Shown: positions 1 through 9,005, numbered from the stretch's first letter. The stretch: DNA of 64,000 nucleotides from Thermohalobaculum sp965263335 (GCA_965263335.1 CBDHHE010000001.1:1984001-2048000); one strand, 5' to 3'. Made by a program: numbers and translations. The notes: generated by a model not told the origin, from the sequence alone.

Positions 1-4
1 TTGT

Positions 5-1000
5 CTATGCGGCTTCGACGGCACCGCCGTCATCCCCGACAATGGCACGAGCGGTTGCCTCGTCGGTGATTAACCCTGTCAGTAGCCCGCTTTTCAGCGA
101 GGCATGAATGGCACCGGTTTTGCTCTCGCCACCGGCGATGGCAACAACGTCCCGTCCACGTAGGCTCTCGAGCGGCGGCGCCATCACCCGGTCGTCAAAG
201 GCTGTGGCCATGGTCGCTCCGTCCGCGTCCAGAAACTGGCCCATAATCTCGGCGACGGCCCCAGCCTCTCGCAGGCTTCGCACCGCCGGGACACCATTCG
301 CCTCGGGCATGATCGCGGTATGCTCGCTCTCCTCCAGCGCGCCAATTCCGAGAATGGTCAGGCTGGCCGTGCTCATCAGCTCCATTGTGGCGATGATGCC
401 GGATTGAGCCATCATGATCTGCCGGTTTTCGGCAGAGTCCACGAACATCGGTGCAGGCAGCATGTAGCCATCGGCACCCGTGGTTCGGGCCAGCCGGTGG
501 ATAACGTCGTAGGGGTTCGCGGCGAACGAGCGGGTCAGCCCGCCCAGCATGGAAACGAACGTGATGCCTTCTGCCGCCACCCGGCCCATAGCATCGACCG
601 CTGCTGCAATGGTGCGGCCATGGCCAATCCCGATCACATCGTGTCGGCGGCCTGCAACCATTTGCATCAGAAAGTCTCCACCCACCGCACTCAGCGCACG
701 CAGCGGCAACCTGCCCGTCTCTGGCACCGACATGGCAACCCGGCAGTGATCGAGCCCGAAGGCTTCCATCAGCCGTGTTTCAAGCATCACACATTCCGAG
801 GTCGAGGTGTCCACGAAGATCCGCACCAGCCCCTCGGCCTGGGCCCGAGCAATGTACCGGTTCACGCGTGTGGCAGGAACGCCCAACCGCTTCGCGATCT
901 CGCTTTGTGTCAAGCCACCGACAAAATGCAGCCATGTTGCGCGGGCGATTTGTTCGTCATCGCCTCCGAAAGCGTGAAGCTGACCAGGTGTACGCTGCAT
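5..1000 (-). CDS. SorC/DeoR-type sugar-sensing transcriptional regulator
   Basis: A 331-residue protein with an N-terminal helix-turn-helix (about residues 15-60, including LTQSEIAKRLGVPATRVNRY) followed by a long SorC-type effector-binding domain (glycine-rich IGIGHGRTIAAAV near residue 125 and a C-terminal VAIAGGESKTGAI segment). Proteins of this family bind phosphorylated sugars or polyols and control nearby catabolic genes. No sugar transporter or kinase is visible beside it, because its upstream side is non-coding and its downstream side leaves the window, so the target is unknown. The ATG at 1000 has no obvious Shine-Dalgarno. Family assignment is secure; function is open. Confidence 0.85.
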   Translation of the reverse strand: MQRTPGQLHAFGGDDEQIARATWLHFVGGLTQSEIAKRLGVPATRVNRYIARAQAEGLVRIFVDTSTSECVMLETRLMEAFGLDHCRVAMSVPETGRLPLRALSAVGGDFLMQMVAGRRHDVIGIGHGRTIAAAVDAMGRVAAEGITFVSMLGGLTRSFAANPYDVIHRLARTTGADGYMLPAPMFVDSAENRQIMMAQSGIIATMELMSTASLTILGIGALEESEHTAIMPEANGVPAVRSLREAGAVAEIMGQFLDADGATMATAFDDRVMAPPLESLRGRDVVAIAGGESKTGAIHASLKSGLLTGLITDEATARAIVGDDGGAVEAA

Positions 1001-1389
1001 CTGGGGAAGCGCTCGAAATTAATTCCACTCTCGGGATTTTTTTCATTTCGTGCTGCCGCTGTCAATTCATTTTGCTCAGCCCGACGTCTCTGTGAGCTTC
1101 CAGAGAGCCTGCATTTCAGAACCGAGAGCGCCCGCTTGTAGTCCGTCAGGCGGGCTTCGGGTATCGCAGTATGTTGATCGGTCTTGCATTCCAGCTCCAA
1201 CAGGTCGTCGCATTCAGATTGCCCAGGCCATCGATGATGATCACTCGTCAATGCAAACCGAGCACGCAGGCGCTTGTTCACTGCGCGGGTAGACCGCTTG
1301 ACCTGACCAAGTTGAAAAGAAGTGCCCGATCGCATGCGCGCGCCTGACCTGACTTCCTCATGACCGACGCTGGGGGCTGTCACTGAAAC
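1001..1389. other. 389-bp intergenic region without a recognised gene
   Basis: This stretch separates the start of the SorC-type regulator from the stop of the ferric-reductase-like gene. It must hold the regulator promoter on the minus strand. Reading frames here are short and resemble nothing I know. I see no tRNA, strong hairpin or repeat. Confidence 0.4.
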
Positions 1390-2037
1390 TCACGCCTTTC
1401 GGCGCGTCAAGTGAGCCCAAGGCCGCAAATCGACAACGACCTTAACTGCCGCCGCGAGCACCAGCACGCAGAGTGCCACCTTCGACGCCATACCCATTGT
1501 GCCCTCAATGAGCATCGCATGGACAATGCTGCCCAAGACCACGAGTGCCGCGAGGGTGACGTGACAAAACCGCCAGACAACGGGCCTCAAGCGGAGCCGC
1601 TTGCGAAAGGCGGCCAAGAGAGCAGCACTGAAAAGCCCCCACATGGCGATCACGCCCCAGACGGAGAACGGCGTGGGAGACCTGAAGAAGAGCGCATCAA
1701 TCACGTCCGGCGGGCTTGTCAGCCAGAGGCCCAATACGTGCACGACCACAGTCGACACCAGCCCGATGCCCACCCAGAAATGCAGCCGTCGGCTGCGAAG
1801 AATGGGTAGTCCCGGCAGATATCCGCCAACCAGCAAGGGCTGCAGGAGCAACAGCCCCATCGCAACGATCCCCGCAAACCCTGCCAGAACGTAGATGGGG
1901 TCTCGCCATGCCAGCAGCGGACTTGTCGCAGCAATGGCCACCGGCACGAAGAGGGCGGCCGCCAGGGCCGTCCAGATCAAAAGCGCACGCACCTGTGCCG
2001 CTCGGTCGTCAGGCGGCCTGCAGCACGAAATGCGCAC
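1390..2037 (-). CDS. Ferric-reductase-like transmembrane protein
   Basis: A 215-residue protein of about six hydrophobic helices. Histidines fall within helices (RRLHFWVGIG, VVVHVLGLW, WRFCHVTLAA, GSIVHAMLIEG), as in the haem-binding ferric-reductase/MsrQ-like membrane domain, so a b-type electron-transfer protein of the inner membrane is likely. It has no C-terminal FAD/NAD domain. The ATG at 2037 lies 29 bp inside the preceding dioxygenase-like gene; a GTG at 1992 is an alternative start that avoids the overlap. The tight coupling to a Tat-exported protein suggests the pair acts together across the membrane, which is inference. Confidence 0.75.
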   Translation of the reverse strand: MRISCCRPPDDRAAQVRALLIWTALAAALFVPVAIAATSPLLAWRDPIYVLAGFAGIVAMGLLLLQPLLVGGYLPGLPILRSRRLHFWVGIGLVSTVVVHVLGLWLTSPPDVIDALFFRSPTPFSVWGVIAMWGLFSAALLAAFRKRLRLRPVVWRFCHVTLAALVVLGSIVHAMLIEGTMGMASKVALCVLVLAAAVKVVVDLRPWAHLTRRKA

Positions 2038-2518
2038 TGAGGCTTGTGTCGCTCGAGCTCGGCATCACGGGCCGAAGGAACACAGTCTCAAAACCATTGC
2101 CATCGAACTCGGCGTCGTATGCGAGGTGCGCATGGGGCTGTCCGAAAGCAGGAACAATCTGCGGCATCTCCATGCGGAATGCACCGTCCACATCGGTCAG
2201 CGTGGCACCATGGCTCCGCTCGTCGCGCTCGTGCCCCTCCGTGGTGTGCGCCCAGATCTGGATTCGTATGCCCTCCAGTGGCACGCCATCGCCCGCACGC
2301 CGCACGGTGCCGGACATCCAGAAGCCGCCGCCGCCGATGCGCTCCACGATCGGCGCCCCGGGACGGTAGTTATTGGCACCGCCCCGCATCGTCCGTGTCG
2401 GCGCAAGACCATTCGCTTGCGCCGGCACAAGTATGCCGGACGCGCCTGTCGTCAGCACGGCTCCGGCTGCAGCCCCGATCAGGAGCATATCGCGGCGGGT
2501 TTTCGGAGCTCGGTTCAT
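2009..2518 (-). CDS. Tat-exported intradiol-dioxygenase-like protein
   Basis: A 169-residue protein starting with a twin-arginine-type leader (TRRDMLLIGAAAGAVLTTG). The rest has the beta-sandwich pattern of intradiol ring-cleavage dioxygenases: FWMSGTVRRAGDGVPLEGIRIQIW, then TLTDVDGAFRMEMP, then GQPHAHLAYD. The HxH pair of the iron site is kept (HAH). The two tyrosine ligands of true intradiol enzymes are not evident: the GSYRF-like segment reads GAFRM, and the first tyrosine region reads TTEGHERDE. It is therefore probably a relative with a different metal site or a non-dioxygenase role. It overlaps the ferric-reductase-like gene, which implies co-expression. Confidence 0.7.
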   Translation of the reverse strand: MNRAPKTRRDMLLIGAAAGAVLTTGASGILVPAQANGLAPTRTMRGGANNYRPGAPIVERIGGGGFWMSGTVRRAGDGVPLEGIRIQIWAHTTEGHERDERSHGATLTDVDGAFRMEMPQIVPAFGQPHAHLAYDAEFDGNGFETVFLRPVMPSSSDTSLSAHFVLQAA

Positions 2519-2775
2519 CTTGGCCTCTCCTGTTGTGCGTCTCTGGCCGGTGCGTCTGCCCGGGCATGCCCTTGGGATGATCAGTGTTAGTCACGACGGC
2601 TCTGCTAGAGTTAACTCTTACCACAAATTGCCATGAGCCCGGGAGCGCAATTCCCCGTGAGCAGACGGTTTCCTGCCATGCGCAGGCTGGGCGACATCCT
2701 CGTATTCGGCCCCAATGTCTCGATACCTAGAACGGTCCAGTTGCCTGACCAGACGCAGGACAGGAATGCTGCATG

Positions 2776-3666
2776 TTAGCTCAGATGCTGGTCGAAGAAT
2801 GACAATGTGCGTTTCCAAGCAAGCGTTGCGGCTGCCTCGTCGTACCTTGGCGTTGTATCGTTGTGAAACCCGTGCTGGACATCCGGATAGAAGTGAACGC
2901 TGAACGCTTTCTGGTGGGCCTTCAGCGCTTCCGAATACGCGGGCCAGCCCGCGTTTATCCGATCGTCCAACCCAGCATAGTGGATCATAAGCGGCGCACG
3001 GATTGCAGGCACGTCCTCCGCGGCGGCCTGACGGCCGTAGAACGGGACCGATGCCGCGAGATCCGGATAGGCCACGGCCAGCGCATTGCAGACACCGCCG
3101 CCATAGCAGAAGCCTACAGCACCGACCTTCCCGGTCGAGTCTGCGTGATCGCGCAGGAACTCGAATGCCGCGAAGAAGTCTTCCATCAGCTTGGCCCCGT
3201 CCAGCGAGCGCTGCATGGTGCGGCCTTCTTCATCGGTGCCTGGATAACCGCCCAAGGGCGTCAACCCGTCGGGCGCTAGGGCCAGGTAACCCGCTTTGCC
3301 CGCTCGGCGGGCGACGTCCTCGATGTAGGGATTTAGTCCCCGGTTCTCATGAACAACGAGCACCGCAGGCAGCTTGCCCGATGTCCCGGCGGGGCGGACC
3401 ATGAGGCCGCTGATCGCGCCATGTCCCCGCGGGCTGTCGTAGGACATCACCTCGGTTTCGATCGCCGGGTCCTCAGGCGCAACCTGCTGGGCCAGCGCAT
3501 AGTTCGGCTGCAACTGCTGGAGGATCATCGCCCCTGTCACGCCCGCCGCTGCATAGCGCCCAGCTTCACGGATAAACTCGCGCTTCGAGAGCTGGCCGTG
3601 AACGTAGCCATCGAAGACCTCTAAGATCCTTGGATCGAAGTCCGTCGCCTTCTTGCGTTCTGTCAT
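2776..3666 (-). CDS. Dienelactone hydrolase family protein (YghX-like)
   Basis: A 296-residue alpha/beta hydrolase. The N-terminal 60 residues hold a leader-like segment (REFIREAGRYAAAGVTGAMIL). The hydrolase core follows, with the nucleophile elbow GFCYGGG (cysteine nucleophile, typical of dienelactone hydrolases), the acid in GLDDRIN and the histidine in VQHGFHND, so all three catalytic positions are present. Family members hydrolyse carboxymethylene-butenolides or other lactones and esters. The dioxygenase-like gene is downstream on the same strand after a 257-bp gap. Natural substrate not predictable. Confidence 0.85.
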   Translation of the reverse strand: MTERKKATDFDPRILEVFDGYVHGQLSKREFIREAGRYAAAGVTGAMILQQLQPNYALAQQVAPEDPAIETEVMSYDSPRGHGAISGLMVRPAGTSGKLPAVLVVHENRGLNPYIEDVARRAGKAGYLALAPDGLTPLGGYPGTDEEGRTMQRSLDGAKLMEDFFAAFEFLRDHADSTGKVGAVGFCYGGGVCNALAVAYPDLAASVPFYGRQAAAEDVPAIRAPLMIHYAGLDDRINAGWPAYSEALKAHQKAFSVHFYPDVQHGFHNDTTPRYDEAAATLAWKRTLSFFDQHLS

Positions 3667-3699
3667 CTGTGTTCTCCTCTCGGTCCGGCCGCTGACGCG

Positions 3700-4482
3700 T
3701 CAGTCATCATCCACCTTGTCCAGCAGCGCACTCTCGTGATGACGCGGAACCTTCCCGGCAATCTCGAGGATAAGCTTGCGCCGGACGGCACCGGCAAATG
3801 TCTCCGCGTTCTCCGCGGTGACGACGAAGGCTCCGGGGCCTCCGATGATCTGATCACGGAACGCCGCCTCCAGATCGTAGCTGATTGGCTGGCCGCTGCA
3901 GCTGCGGCACAAAACAGCGAGGCCGTTGATCGTGATACCGGCGGCCAAAACCTCTGCGCGAGCGTCAGGGATGCTCGGGCCGTTCCAATTGTTCGCCGAA
4001 TCCGCGGAGAGATCGATCACCGCGCGAAGTCCCTCATAAGCGTTCGTTTCGATCAACCTCTTTCCCGCCAGCAACGCAGAACCGATCGCGTTCCGCCCAT
4101 ACGCCCGCCGCGGCGGATCGAGCAGAGCGCCAGCGAATGCCACGGCGCTCTCAGCGCCATCGATCACCGTCCATGGAACGACGACGTCCTGAGAAGTGTA
4201 GTCCGCCCACTCGACATAGGTCAGCGCAATCTTCCCGTAGCCGCTGTGGATGATCGCGTCGACGACAGCCGGATCAGTGATGGCGGTTGCGTATCCAGAA
4301 CGCTGAAAACGAATCTCATCATTGTCGATCGAACCTGTCGCATCTGCCAGGAGGACCAGTTCCAGCGATACCTGCGTCTGGGCTTGCGACCGGGTGGGAG
4401 CTGACGCCGAGGCCAGCACAGCCGCCGCGATCAAGAGGGTCAAGACGACTCGCGCCATGAACCGAGAAATAGTTTCAGCCAT
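3700..4482 (-). CDS. DUF1194 (von Willebrand A-like) secreted protein
   Basis: A 260-residue protein with an N-terminal signal peptide (VVLTLLIAAAVLASASAPTRSQAQ). The VWA-like fold starts at LELVLLADATGSIDNDEI, where DATGS is the MIDAS metal motif. Further family motifs are ALTYVEWAD, RRAYGRNAIGSALLAG and VIDLSADSANNWNG. DUF1194 proteins are periplasmic or exported proteins of unknown function, common in Rhodobacterales and Rhizobiales. The stop is 33 bp upstream of the dienelactone-hydrolase-like gene, so they may share a transcript. Confidence 0.85.
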   Translation of the reverse strand: MAETISRFMARVVLTLLIAAAVLASASAPTRSQAQTQVSLELVLLADATGSIDNDEIRFQRSGYATAITDPAVVDAIIHSGYGKIALTYVEWADYTSQDVVVPWTVIDGAESAVAFAGALLDPPRRAYGRNAIGSALLAGKRLIETNAYEGLRAVIDLSADSANNWNGPSIPDARAEVLAAGITINGLAVLCRSCSGQPISYDLEAAFRDQIIGGPGAFVVTAENAETFAGAVRRKLILEIAGKVPRHHESALLDKVDDD

Positions 4483-4784
4483 TTGTGAACCCTATCACGA
4501 CATCTGCCTTCACCATCGCATTTAAGGCATGCACGCGACGGAGAAACGCAGGGCCATTGCAAGCCGAGTGGCGGAACTCCCGGACCCTGAGGCTCTGGTC
4601 TCGAAAGCTCTCACATCAGGTTCCTGTCTTGGCATTGCTGGGCTTGCATGTGGACAATCCCCGACCGGTCCGTTTCGCGGCAACTCGGCTCGAACTTCAC
4701 CCATGCAGTCCACGGATGCTTGGCTTGGCTCAATTGACAAGACGGCATTGGCACTGAACGGTGGGCGCGGATGGGGAGGTCTGC
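4483..4784. other. 302-bp divergent intergenic region
   Basis: It lies between the DUF1194 gene (minus) and the SDR gene (plus), so both promoters must be here. No coding frame with family similarity, no hairpin and no clear palindromic operator is seen. The only functional element I can point to is the GGAGG Shine-Dalgarno just before 4785. Confidence 0.4.
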
Positions 4785-5555
4785 ATGGCCGATCAGGAAT
4801 TCTCGGGCGATGTCGCCCTTGTCACAGGTGCCGCCTCGGGCATAGGGCGTGCGATCGCGCTTGCCCTGGGCGCGGCCGGAAGCAGTGTTATCGCCGCGGA
4901 TATCAGCGATGTAACCGAAGTCGCTACGGCAATCGAGGAGTCAGGATCTCAAGCCGTGGCTGTCTCCTGCGACCTGTCCGGGCGCGACGGTTGGAAGGAT
5001 TTGCTTGGAGTTGCCCGGCAAGCGCTCGGCGCGCCGACCATCTTTGTGCACAGCGCCTCACCGAGGCGGATCGAGACCCAGACGATCCTGCAAGTGACCG
5101 AGGATGAGTGGGACGCGATGGTCAATACAAACCTGCGCAGCGGGTTCTTTCTTGCGCGCGAACTGGCCTCGGACATGCGCGGGGCTGGTATCAAAGGCCG
5201 TATCCTGTTTGTAGCCTCGCTGCACGCACATACACCCCGCAACCTGCCGCACTACAGTGCCTCGAAAGCAGGGCAGGTCATGGTTGTGCGGGAGCTTGCC
5301 AAAGCGCTCGGACCCGACGGCATCCGGGTCAACGGCGTTGCACCTGGTGCCATTCCCGGAGGTGGATTTCAGGGCGACTTCACCAAATTGTCTGAACGTA
5401 TCGCCATGCGACGTCCCGGCAGCCCGGAGGACGTGGCAAGCGGGGCTCTGGCATTGCTGTCTGAGCGAAGTGGCGCCTACATCACCGGCGCCATTCTCCC
5501 TGTGGATGGCGGTCTCGACTTGCACAACTGGATTGATCCGCCGTCCGAAATCTGA
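4785..5555 (+). CDS. Short-chain dehydrogenase/reductase
   Basis: A 256-residue classical SDR. The NAD(P)-binding motif TGAASGIGRA is near residue 17, and the catalytic Tyr-x3-Lys reads HYSASKAG, preceded by the VASLHAH serine region. The C-terminal ITGAILPVDGGLDLHNW is typical of the family. The start at 4785 follows GGAGG by about 6 nt; an upstream in-frame start at 4761 is less likely. It opens a plus-strand operon with an aldo/keto reductase, a split ThDP decarboxylase and a hydrolase, so it probably oxidises or reduces an intermediate of that pathway. Confidence 0.88.
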   Translation: MADQEFSGDVALVTGAASGIGRAIALALGAAGSSVIAADISDVTEVATAIEESGSQAVAVSCDLSGRDGWKDLLGVARQALGAPTIFVHSASPRRIETQTILQVTEDEWDAMVNTNLRSGFFLARELASDMRGAGIKGRILFVASLHAHTPRNLPHYSASKAGQVMVVRELAKALGPDGIRVNGVAPGAIPGGGFQGDFTKLSERIAMRRPGSPEDVASGALALLSERSGAYITGAILPVDGGLDLHNWIDPPSEI

Positions 5556-5597
5556 CGGATGCGCGGCGGCTGCAACAACCTGACGAGAGATCACGCA

Positions 5598-6587
5598 ATG
5601 AAGCAACGCAACCTCGGCCAAACCGGCCAGAACGTCAGTGTGCTGGGCTATGGGGCGATGTCGTTCACGAACTTCTACGGTCCAGCGACGGACGAGGGGT
5701 CAATGACGGTTCTGGACGCTTGCGTCGAACTCGGCATCACCCATGTGGACACATCGAACGTGTATGGGATGGGCCGATCTGAGACGGTGATCGGTGACTG
5801 GCTGAAGCGCCGAGGCGGACAACCGCCCTTTGCCATTGCGACAAAGGGCGGGATTACGCGCAATCAAGATCGAAGGTTCAACAATGACCCCAAGCACCTG
5901 GAGGAGGCTCTCGAGGCCAGCCTGACCAGACTGGGCGTTGACGCCGTGGATTTGTACTACATTCACAGGCGCGATCCTGCCTTCGAGATCGAAGACGTGA
6001 CCGAAACACTGGCGGGCTTCGTCAAGGCCGGGAAGATCAAGGCAATTGGGTATTCCGAGATTGCCCCATCTTCTTTGCGGCGCGCCCACGCGGTGCACCC
6101 GATCGCAGCGGTGCAGTCCGAGTACTCCTTGTCGACCCGCTCGCCCGAGATGGGACTTGTGCAGACCTGCAAGCAGATCGGCGCGTCCCTTGTGGCGTTC
6201 TCACCTGTCGGGCGCGCGCTGCTGACGGACCAGCCGCATCAAGCGGAAACAATCGCACAACTCGATTTCCTGAAGGTCAATCCCAGGTTCCAGGAGCCGA
6301 ACCTCAGTGCCAATCTGGCGAAGAACACGGAATTCCGTGGATTGGCGGCGGACATGGGCGTACCGGCGGCCGCTCTGGCGATCGCGTGGCTGACCCATCA
6401 AGGAGACCACGTTCTGCCAATCCCGGGCACGCGAGATATCGCACATCTGCGTCAGCTCGCCCAAGGCGCTGCGATGGATCTCAGTGCCGACGACCTGGCG
6501 CGGATCGAAGATGTATTGCCGATAGGTTGGGCGCATGGTGACCGCTATTCCGAAGGTCAGTGGGTCGGACCGGAGAGGTACTGCTAG
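5598..6587 (+). CDS. Aldo/keto reductase
   Basis: A 329-residue (alpha/beta)8 oxidoreductase. The AKR tetrad is visible: Asp and Tyr in HVDTSNVYGMGRSE, Lys in IATKGG and His in YYIHRRD. The NADPH-binding end IPGTRDIAHLRQL is present. The ATG at 5598, with a GAGAGA ribosome site, is preferred over an in-frame ATG at 5559. It sits 42 bp after the SDR gene and appears to be in the same operon. Substrate unknown; a sugar or aldehyde is the usual choice for this AKR subgroup. Confidence 0.88.
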   Translation: MKQRNLGQTGQNVSVLGYGAMSFTNFYGPATDEGSMTVLDACVELGITHVDTSNVYGMGRSETVIGDWLKRRGGQPPFAIATKGGITRNQDRRFNNDPKHLEEALEASLTRLGVDAVDLYYIHRRDPAFEIEDVTETLAGFVKAGKIKAIGYSEIAPSSLRRAHAVHPIAAVQSEYSLSTRSPEMGLVQTCKQIGASLVAFSPVGRALLTDQPHQAETIAQLDFLKVNPRFQEPNLSANLAKNTEFRGLAADMGVPAAALAIAWLTHQGDHVLPIPGTRDIAHLRQLAQGAAMDLSADDLARIEDVLPIGWAHGDRYSEGQWVGPERYC

Positions 6588-6763
6588 TGTTGGCGTGAAA
6601 TGGGTCTGCTCGAGCCTGCGCAAATGCTCACGAACCGGAGTTTGCTGCCATCGATCGCAATCGTGTGACGTACCGGTCCGATCCCGAGACATGGCGAAGC
6701 TGACGTAACGTGTCTTCGGGCCAAAGCCGTCGAGTTGGCCCTCGATCCGAAGGAGAAGCAGCG

Positions 6764-7288
6764 ATGATGAATCAGCACCCACACGCCGAATGGTCCGCCG
6801 CAATGTTCGACATTCTGCGCGAGGCTGGCGTCACGCTCTTCGCGCACGTGCCTGATGCTGGGAATGATCGTCTGATTGCTCTTGCCGAGACCAGTAACGA
6901 GACCCGGGCTTTGCTCCTGACCACCGAAGAAGAAGGCGTTGCGATTTGTGCAGGGGCTGATTTGACCGGGGCACGTGGCGTGCTCTGCATGCAATCGAGC
7001 GGCCTCGGCAACTGCACCAACTTCCTGTCGCTGGCCAAGGGAGGGCGATTTCCGCTCTTGATGATGATCTCGATGCGGGGAGACTACGGCGAACAAAATC
7101 CATGGCAGTACCCGATGGGAGAGGCCACCGAGGTTTTGCTCCGCGCGATGGGTGTTCTGATGTTCAAGGTAGAACGACGTGATGAACTGGAGATCGCCAC
7201 CCGCGCGGCTGTAGACGCGTCTGGCACCGGCGGACAAGCCGCCGCCATTGTGCTCGGCCAGAAGTTTCTTGGCGCAAAGGCGTTCTGA
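6764..7288 (+). CDS. ThDP-dependent decarboxylase, alpha (Pyr-domain) subunit, sulfopyruvate/phosphonopyruvate type
   Basis: A 174-residue protein equal to the pyrimidine-binding domain of a thiamine-diphosphate enzyme. The activating glutamate sits in LLTTEEEGVAICAGA, and the QSSGLGNCTNFLSLA segment matches sulfopyruvate decarboxylase alpha subunits (ComD) and phosphonopyruvate decarboxylases. Start 6764 follows AGGAG by 8 nt. The next gene, 2 bp downstream, supplies the pyrophosphate-binding domain, so the two form one heteromeric enzyme acting on a 2-oxo acid. The exact acid is not given by the sequence. No sulfonate or phosphonate genes flank it, so a non-sulfonate substrate is possible. 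Confidence 0.8.
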   Translation: MMNQHPHAEWSAAMFDILREAGVTLFAHVPDAGNDRLIALAETSNETRALLLTTEEEGVAICAGADLTGARGVLCMQSSGLGNCTNFLSLAKGGRFPLLMMISMRGDYGEQNPWQYPMGEATEVLLRAMGVLMFKVERRDELEIATRAAVDASGTGGQAAAIVLGQKFLGAKAF

Positions 7289-7290
7289 TC

Positions 7291-7878
7291 ATGGCGAACT
7301 TTCCCTCCCCGAACATCGACCGGCGCGAACTGTTGCCACAGCTCTTTCCAGCGCCGGAGGACTGGCTCTTCGTCAGTGGTCTGGCTGGCGCGTCAAAAGA
7401 CACGGCAGCCTTGACGGAAGATGGCGCAAATCTCTTTTCGATGGCCGGAACGATGGGAGCTGCAGTGCCGATGGGATTGGGCTTGGCCCTCTCCGCACCT
7501 CACCGCAATGTCGCGGTTGTAACAGGCGATGGAGAGCTTCTGATGGGCTTGGGATCGCTGGTGACGGTTGCATCGGCTGCACCGCAGAACCTCGCAATCG
7601 TTTGCATCGATAACTCGATGCACGGGGAAACCGGAGGGCAAAGAGGCCACACCAGCAGCACTGCGGATCTCGAAATGATTGCGCGAGGCAGCGGGATCAC
7701 AGCGACAAGAATGATCTCCGAACCCGTTGAAATAGGTGATGCCGCGGACTTTCTGAGCGATACACATTGCGCTCGGGTCCTGATAGCCCGCGTGTTGCCC
7801 ACTCCACCATCGGCATTTAAGCGCAACATGGACATGGCTGCATGTCGCGTGCGTTTTCGTGAGAAGGCGATAACGTAA
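7291..7878 (+). CDS. ThDP-dependent decarboxylase, beta (PP-domain) subunit, sulfopyruvate/phosphonopyruvate type
   Basis: A 195-residue protein carrying the diphosphate-binding domain. SMAGTMGAAVPMGLGLAL is followed by the ThDP/Mg motif GDGELLMGLGSLVT, which closes with CIDNSMHGETGGQ. It matches beta subunits (ComE) of sulfopyruvate decarboxylase and the C-terminal half of phosphonopyruvate decarboxylase. It starts 2 bp after the alpha-subunit stop and would decarboxylate a 2-oxo acid to an aldehyde that the AKR or SDR encoded upstream could then reduce or oxidise. That pathway logic is inference. Confidence 0.82.
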   Translation: MANFPSPNIDRRELLPQLFPAPEDWLFVSGLAGASKDTAALTEDGANLFSMAGTMGAAVPMGLGLALSAPHRNVAVVTGDGELLMGLGSLVTVASAAPQNLAIVCIDNSMHGETGGQRGHTSSTADLEMIARGSGITATRMISEPVEIGDAADFLSDTHCARVLIARVLPTPPSAFKRNMDMAACRVRFREKAIT

Positions 7879-7925
7879 GGCCCAACGCTCGCGACAACTC
7901 GCCCAGATGGGCAGGGAGAACCAGT

Positions 7926-8687
7926 ATGCCGATCTATCAGAATGGTGACGTGAACATTCACTATCAGGAGGCCGGATCAGGTTTCCCGCTGCTGGTCATT
8001 CCCGGTGGCGGCTTGAATGCGACCATTGCGGGGCTGGCAACCCATGCGTTCAATCCGCTCGACTCGCTCAGTGATGTCTATCGGGTCATCGCACTGGACT
8101 TGCGGAATGCGAATGACGGCCAGTCGACAGGGCCCCTCGAAATCGAGCGGACATGGGATGCCTTCACCGATGATCAGCTGGGATTGATGGATCATCTCGG
8201 AATCGATCAGTTCATGGTGCTGGGCTTTTGCATCGGCGGTCCGATGATCTGGAACCTGCTGAAGCGCGCCGGCGATCGTGTCGTGTGCGCAGTTTGCGTG
8301 CATCCGAGCGGCTACAGTTCCAGCTTTCCGGACATTTACTACCAGAACAACATCAAGGACTGGGCGCCGGGCCTGTGCGAGCAGCGGCCCGAGATCACGA
8401 TGCAAATGGCCTCGGAATACCTCCACAACATGTACACCAAGCGAGCCGATTTCGTGCTCACCGTCGACCGTGAGTTCGTCCGCAATTGTCAGACGCCGGT
8501 ACTGATCCTGCCGGACGACATTCCTGCGCATCCCTATGCGACGGCGATGGAGGTGGCCATGCTGGCGCCGAACGCCCAGGTCAGCCTGTATCCTTGGAAA
8601 GAAAACACGCGGAAAATCGATCTCGCATTGAATCACATTCGCAGCTTTCTGGCGGTGAACAGAGACAAGCACTCGCCAGTGAAGTAG
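7926..8687 (+). CDS. Alpha/beta hydrolase
   Basis: A 253-residue alpha/beta hydrolase. The oxyanion loop is VIPGGGLNATIAG, the nucleophile elbow is LGFCIGGPM (cysteine rather than serine), and the acid lies in the LPDDIPAHPY region. The last strand, SLYPWKENTRKIDLALNHI, lacks a clearly placed histidine in the usual GH context; the histidine of NHIRSF is the best candidate. GGGAGAA precedes the ATG. It is the last gene of the operon beginning at 4785 and is likely to hydrolyse an ester, lactone or beta-keto product of the pathway. Confidence 0.8.
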   Translation: MPIYQNGDVNIHYQEAGSGFPLLVIPGGGLNATIAGLATHAFNPLDSLSDVYRVIALDLRNANDGQSTGPLEIERTWDAFTDDQLGLMDHLGIDQFMVLGFCIGGPMIWNLLKRAGDRVVCAVCVHPSGYSSSFPDIYYQNNIKDWAPGLCEQRPEITMQMASEYLHNMYTKRADFVLTVDREFVRNCQTPVLILPDDIPAHPYATAMEVAMLAPNAQVSLYPWKENTRKIDLALNHIRSFLAVNRDKHSPVK

Positions 8688-9005
8688 TGCCGTGCGCGCG
8701 GGATTGACGTTGCACTTGGCCCGGGTCCGAGCACCAGAACACATCGATCCAGAGAACTGGTCCCGTTGCTGCTGAGCCGTTCAAGGCACGAACGCCACTT
8801 GAAACTGACCTCGGTGACATTGTCGGCGCTGGCAACACCGGTGATGCCGGACCAGCCGAGTCAAATCAGGCTTGCGAAACCATAAAAGTCAGGCGATCAG
8901 CTGCCTTCTCCCTGTGAGCGCGCTTTCCGGCCAAGGTTTTCGCAGCAAGACAAGCTCTCCGCTCAACCAGCCCTCGGATTTGCGGGTTCGTCCCCAAACG
9001 CCTTC
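8688..9005. other. 318-bp convergent intergenic region
   Basis: It lies between the stop of the alpha/beta hydrolase (plus) and the stop of the AraC-type regulator (minus). A terminator for each would be expected, but I see no stem followed by a T-run and no recognisable coding remnant. Confidence 0.4.

Noticed and set aside
6588..6763. Possible transposase remnant between the aldo/keto reductase and the decarboxylase alpha gene
   Set aside because: A short segment looks vaguely like an insertion-sequence fragment on the minus strand, but I find no DDE motif, terminal repeats or target duplication.
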